Source: Anaerolineae bacterium (GTDB lineage Bacteria > Chloroflexota > Anaerolineae > JADYZS01). Taken from it: DNA of 17,181 bases. The stretch is from positions 1 to 17,181 of the forward strand of contig JADYZS010000386.1 in the NCBI GenBank assembly GCA_020853075.1, in the 5' to 3' direction. Positions 15,210 to 17,181 of this stretch are shown one piece after another. The notes beneath the pieces are model-generated. The model was not told the origin of the DNA, made no database searches, and saw only the letters and a program-made list of their open reading frames with translations. A program made the translations under genes and the position numbers. Every line of letters starts with the position of its first letter. Position 1 is the first letter of the stretch.

Positions 15210-16835
15210 ATGGACCTCTTTGACGTCTCCTGCTACATCGGGCGCTGGCCGGTGGAGCAACTGGCGTTTGATTCTGCGCAGGGGCTCCTGGCAGAGATGG
15301 ATCGCCTGGGGATTGGCCGCGCCCTGGTCTGCCATACGATGGCCTGGCAGAATGTGCCCTCGGTTGGCAACCGCTTGCTGATGCAGGAGATCGCAGGGCA
15401 GCCCCGGCTGGAGCCTTGCTGGGTGGTGATGCCAGGTGATGAGGCGGGAGACGTCGCCGCCTTGTGCGCCGAGATGGCCGCGCAGAGCGTGCGCGCGGTG
15501 CGATTGTGCCCCCGCGACCACGTCTATCCCTTGACCGATTGGATGGCGGGTGATCTCCTGGCCGCTCTCAACGAACGGCATTACCTCGTCCTGTTGGATG
15601 TAGATCAACTCGTCCTGCCGACGGGGCTCTTTGACGTCAACCCGGCGGGCTGGCGCGAGATCGCCTGGCTCTGCCAGACTTATCCTGGTCTATCCGTCGT
15701 TCTCACGCGCGTCGGCTACCGGGCTTTGCGGGTGCTCCTGCCCCTGATGCGGGCCTGCCCCAACCTGTTTCTGGACCTGTCCTATTTTGCTACCCACCAG
15801 GGCGTGGAAGAGGTCATCGCCCAATTAGGTGCAGGGCGGTTGCTTTTCGGCACCAGCCAGCCGCTGGTGGATCCTGCCGGGGCGCGGACGCGCCTCGCCT
15901 ATGCCGAGGCAACTCTTTTGCAGCAGGAGATGATCGCCCACCTGAATCTGGAACGCCTGCTGGATGGCGTGCGCGGCGTGCGGAAGCAAGGGGTCGCGCC
16001 TGTGATGGAATCGCCCGCCTCTCCCGGCGAGATGGCAGACCTGGCCGCGCTGGCAAAGGTAGGGCGGAATCTGCGGGAAGCGGGCATAGAGATCGTGGAT
16101 GCCCACGCGCATCTGGGGCCTTACCGCAACTTCTACATCCCCGACAACGGCGCAGATGGCATGGTGCGAGCCATGGATCGTTGCGGCGTCGCCAAGACCT
16201 GCCTGTCATCTCATATCGCGATTGGCCCAGATTGGATTCTGGGTAACCGCTTGACCGCAGAAGCGGTGGTAGCCTACCCAGAGCGGCTGATCGGGCAGGC
16301 CGTGGCATCGCCCCACGAGCCTGCGCTGATCCGTGGCGAGTTGGCCCGCTGCTTTGACGAACTGGGGATGCGGGCGATCAAATTGCACCCCGACATCCAC
16401 CAGTATGCCATCGCGGGCGCGGGGTATTTGCCGGCCTGGGAGTTCGCAGCCGAGCGCGGGTGTCCGGTGCTGGTGCACACCTTCCACGGTTCGCGCTACT
16501 GCGATCCCCCTGTCTTCGGCCCGCTGGCCGAGCGCTACCCCCATGTGCCCATTTTGCTGGTGCACAGCGGTGCGCAGACGGCAGCCTTTCCTGGTGCCAT
16601 CGCGGTGGCCCGCGCCCACGAGAACGTCTATCTGGATTTGAGCGGTTCCTTCATCACAGGCCCCTGGATCGCGCGCATGGTGCGCGAGATCGGCGCGGAG
16701 CGGGTGATCTTCAGTTCCGACATTCCGTTTATTGATTTGCGCTACGGCTTGGGGCGCGTCCTTTTCGCCCCTCTGACGTCGCAGGAGAAGATACTCGTTC
16801 TCGGTGGGAATATCCGCCGCCTGCTGAAAGTGTAG
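15210..16835 (+). CDS. Fused tandem amidohydrolase-2 protein with a degenerate first domain
   Basis: A 541-residue protein of two homologous amidohydrolase-2 (PF04909-like) TIM barrels. Domain 2 (about 293-541) keeps metal-ligand candidates: H299 and H301 (DAHAHLG), H423 (VLVHTFHG), H452 (LVHSGA) and D504 (FSSDIPF), plus K391 in KLHP. Domain 1 (1-265) has the same strand order, but the matching positions are S7 and Y9 (DVSCYIG), D130, R167 and S216, so it should not bind the metal. About 25 residues link the domains. I chose the ATG at 15210-15212 because the frame extended upstream lies within the oxidoreductase gene and has no family resemblance. It starts 11 bases after that stop with a weak Shine-Dalgarno, which suggests coupling. 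A hydrolase or lactonase-like step on a sugar-acid product is possible, but the reaction is unknown. Confidence 0.88.
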   Translation: MDLFDVSCYIGRWPVEQLAFDSAQGLLAEMDRLGIGRALVCHTMAWQNVPSVGNRLLMQEIAGQPRLEPCWVVMPGDEAGDVAALCAEMAAQSVRAVRLCPRDHVYPLTDWMAGDLLAALNERHYLVLLDVDQLVLPTGLFDVNPAGWREIAWLCQTYPGLSVVLTRVGYRALRVLLPLMRACPNLFLDLSYFATHQGVEEVIAQLGAGRLLFGTSQPLVDPAGARTRLAYAEATLLQQEMIAHLNLERLLDGVRGVRKQGVAPVMESPASPGEMADLAALAKVGRNLREAGIEIVDAHAHLGPYRNFYIPDNGADGMVRAMDRCGVAKTCLSSHIAIGPDWILGNRLTAEAVVAYPERLIGQAVASPHEPALIRGELARCFDELGMRAIKLHPDIHQYAIAGAGYLPAWEFAAERGCPVLVHTFHGSRYCDPPVFGPLAERYPHVPILLVHSGAQTAAFPGAIAVARAHENVYLDLSGSFITGPWIARMVREIGAERVIFSSDIPFIDLRYGLGRVLFAPLTSQEKILVLGGNIRRLLKV

Positions 16836-16858
16836 AAACGCCTCTTCTGGTGTTCATC

Positions 16859-17181
16859 ATGTCTATTCGTCTTCGTTTGACCCTATGGTACACCGCGCTC
16901 CTGGGCGCGGGTTTTCTTCTCTTCGGCATTCTCTTTTATTCCTTCCTGGGCCGCACACTGCGCACCGAACTGGAAGACACGATTCGCAGCCAGGCCGGTA
17001 GCGTCACCTCGCTCTTTGAGCGCGAGCCAGACCCCTTCAACGCCTTGCGCAGTGGCCGCATTAATCTTCCCTCTATCGTCTTCGCCGACCAGGTCTATGC
17101 CCAGGTCGTGACGCTGCCCGATGGGGCAGTCTTCGGCAAATCGGATAATCTGGGCAACGTCAACCTCCCCCTGCCCGACGA
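16859..17181 (+). CDS. N-terminus of a membrane protein, probably a sensor histidine kinase (3' partial)
   Basis: An open frame runs from the ATG at 16859 to the window end, with 107 codons visible. It begins MSIRLRLTLWYTALLG, a start seen in many membrane histidine kinases, with a TM segment at about residues 9-31. An extracytoplasmic stretch with helical character follows (TELEDTIRSQAGSV) and a YAQVVTLPDG beta-like segment. The HAMP and kinase domains, if present, lie beyond the window. It starts 23 bases after the amidohydrolase stop with no clear Shine-Dalgarno, so it may be read through from that operon or have its own promoter outside view. The kinase call rests on the N-terminal pattern alone. 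Confidence 0.6.
   Translation, partial: MSIRLRLTLWYTALLGAGFLLFGILFYSFLGRTLRTELEDTIRSQAGSVTSLFEREPDPFNALRSGRINLPSIVFADQVYAQVVTLPDGAVFGKSDNLGNVNLPLPD

Overview
The window reads as part of a GC-rich (about 60%) bacterial chromosome, most likely Chloroflexota (Anaerolineae-like), probably assembled from a metagenome. The hints are a secreted protein with Thr/Pro linkers between SdrD-B-like modules, a sugar-binding lipoprotein with a long Val/Glu/Lys linker behind its lipobox, CUT1 sugar permeases without a local ATPase, and short palindromic repeats between genes. This assignment is an inference; there is no rRNA or other marker gene here.

Layout. (1) 1-2925, plus strand: the 3' part of a large secreted modular protein: a TIM-barrel hydrolase-like domain, a beta-sandwich, then three SdrD-B-like domains on Thr/Pro stalks. 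(2) 2926-3262: no gene; a terminator-like hairpin and two repeat structures. (3) 3263-12640, minus strand: a six-gene sugar operon. In transcription order it holds a solute-binding lipoprotein, two CUT1 permeases, two tandem PcRGLX-like (PL26) exo-rhamnogalacturonan lyases and a PL22 oligogalacturonate lyase. (4) 12641-13051: the operon leader plus a second copy of the dispersed repeat found at 3032-3139. (5) 13052-13870, minus strand: an IclR-family regulator. (6) 13871-14172: a divergent regulatory region with two consensus sigma-70 promoters, each with a 17-bp spacer, and several palindromes. (7) 14173-16835, plus strand: a Gfo/Idh/MocA oxidoreductase followed by a fused double amidohydrolase-2 protein whose first domain has lost its metal ligands. 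(8) 16859-17181, plus strand: the start of a membrane protein that looks like a sensor histidine kinase.

How it may work together (inference). Pectin or rhamnogalacturonan-I oligosaccharides made elsewhere are captured by the lipoprotein and imported by the two permeases, powered by an ATPase encoded outside the window. They are then cut in the cytoplasm by beta-elimination: the PL26 pair on the GalA-Rha backbone and PL22 on short oligogalacturonates. None of the three lyases has a signal peptide. The IclR protein is the obvious candidate regulator, since IclR-type KdgR controls pectin catabolism in enterobacteria. The oxidoreductase/amidohydrolase pair could act on released sugar acids, but its substrate cannot be read from the sequence.
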